From: Actinomycetota bacterium
GTDB lineage: Bacteria; Actinomycetota; Actinomycetes; Nanopelagicales; Nanopelagicaceae
Assembly (NCBI GenBank): GCA_009701945.1
Contig: WLJF01000005.1
Location: forward strand, 1 to 14,897
Direction: 5' to 3'
DNA: 14,897 bases
Made by a program: the position numbers and the translations under genes. The notes beneath the pieces were generated by a model. It was not told the origin of the DNA and did not search any database. It was given only the letters and a program-made list of their open reading frames with translations. Positions 14,432 to 14,897 of this stretch are shown here, in pieces (the stretch's first letter is position 1; each line of letters starts with the position of its first letter).

Positions 14432-14437
14432 TAACCT
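14432..14437 (+). promoter_or_regulatory. -10 element for the SigR-type sigma factor gene
   Basis: TAACCT is followed by seven bases and the ATG at 14445, with no Shine-Dalgarno before it. The same hexamer stands in front of the UPF0182 gene. I see no GGAAT-N18-GTT autoregulatory promoter in the 60 bases upstream. Confidence 0.4.
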
Positions 14438-14444
14438 AACTTTG

Positions 14445-14897
14445 ATGACTTCGAAAGATTTAGTTCTCGAAAGCGCTGCCGATCGCACCACTCGGTTTGA
14501 GCGCGATGCTCTCGTGTTCACAAATCAGTTATATGCAGCAGCACTTCGCTATACAAAGAATCCAGAAGATGCGCGCGATCTGGTCCAAGATACTTATCTC
14601 AAAGCATTCTCCTCCTTCCATCAATTTGAAGAAGGAACAAACTTGCGTGCATGGCTCTATCGAGTGCTGACAACAACATTTATCAATACCTATCGCAAAG
14701 GCCAACGACAACCGCAGATAGCAAATAATGAGCTTGAAGATTGGCAAGTGGCAGAAGCTCAATCTCATACTAGCGATCAAGGAAAATCTGCGGAGCAAGA
14801 GGCTCTAGAGAACTTGCCTGATAGCGATATCAAACGTGCGCTACAAGAAATTCCAGAAGATTTTCGCATCATTGTCTATCTCGCCGATGTTGAAGGC
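14445..14897 (+). CDS. sigR: ECF sigma factor of the SigR/SigH (ECF12) type, 5' part
   Basis: The open frame runs off the window end after 151 codons. Region 2 (about 26-90) shows [31 protein letters not shown] and [21 protein letters not shown] charged linker (91-125) follows, then the start of region 4 ([23 protein letters not shown]), where the window ends. These motifs are those of SigR/SigH, the thiol-oxidative-stress sigma factors held by a zinc anti-sigma factor (RsrA/RshA), which would be expected just downstream but is not visible. It starts 15 bases after the SRAP stop, so read-through is likely besides its own -10. SigH versus SigR naming depends on genus. Confidence 0.9.
   Translation, partial: MTSKDLVLESAADRTTRFERDALVFTNQLYAAALRYTKNPEDARDLVQDTYLKAFSSFHQFEEGTNLRAWLYRVLTTTFINTYRKGQRQPQIANNELEDWQVAEAQSHTSDQGKSAEQEALENLPDSDIKRALQEIPEDFRIIVYLADVEG

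Noticed and set aside
14380..14444. SigR-type autoregulatory promoter (GGAAT-N18-GTT) before sigR
   Set aside because: No matching pair of elements on the plus strand in this interval.

Overview
The window looks like core chromosome of a small-genome, fairly AT-rich actinobacterium. WhiB7, the UPF0182 membrane protein, the Zincin_2 metalloprotease-like protein, DUF5679, an actinobacterial-type AroA (GELTP and HETDR motifs) and the SRAP/aroA/rsgA/SigR neighbourhood are actinobacterial hallmarks. From memory of mycobacterial gene order, the two halves match the whiB7 to UPF0182 block and the sigH to rsgA block. Short gaps, ATGA overlaps and a shortened protease suggest a streamlined genome, perhaps a freshwater acI/Nanopelagicales type; that assignment is inference. 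No mobile element, CRISPR array or phage gene is visible.

Left part (1-4158): whiB7 (+) converges on an orphan ThiF/TOMM-cyclodehydratase-like gene (-). Then come, all on -, a zinc-ribbon protein (DUF5679), a DUF45/M48-type metallopeptidase and a Zincin_2 protein. The 224-bp gap at 2600-2823 holds the best candidate for something undescribed: on the + strand, a promoter-like pair (TTGATT, 17 bp, TACTTT) points at a nested two-stem RNA structure that ends in a U-rich tail.

Middle (4269-8310): on +, a small one-helix membrane protein, a Lon-type (S16) membrane-anchored protease that appears to lack its usual PDZ domain, and a large UPF0182 membrane protein. An initiator tRNA-Met follows with its own promoter. 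A perfectly palindromic terminator lies between the tRNA and the convergent copA.

Right part (8310-14897): a compact - operon in the order aroA, rsgA, hisN, copA. Back to back with aroA, on +, are an SRAP (HMCES/YedK) DNA-protein-crosslink protein and the first 151 codons of an ECF sigma factor of the SigR/SigH type, cut by the window edge.

A recurring theme is the start-site architecture. Eight of 13 protein genes have a TANNNT hexamer ending 6 or 7 bases before the start codon, as expected for leaderless transcripts, while four others have a Shine-Dalgarno sequence. No protein-gene-free stretch exceeds 300 bases.
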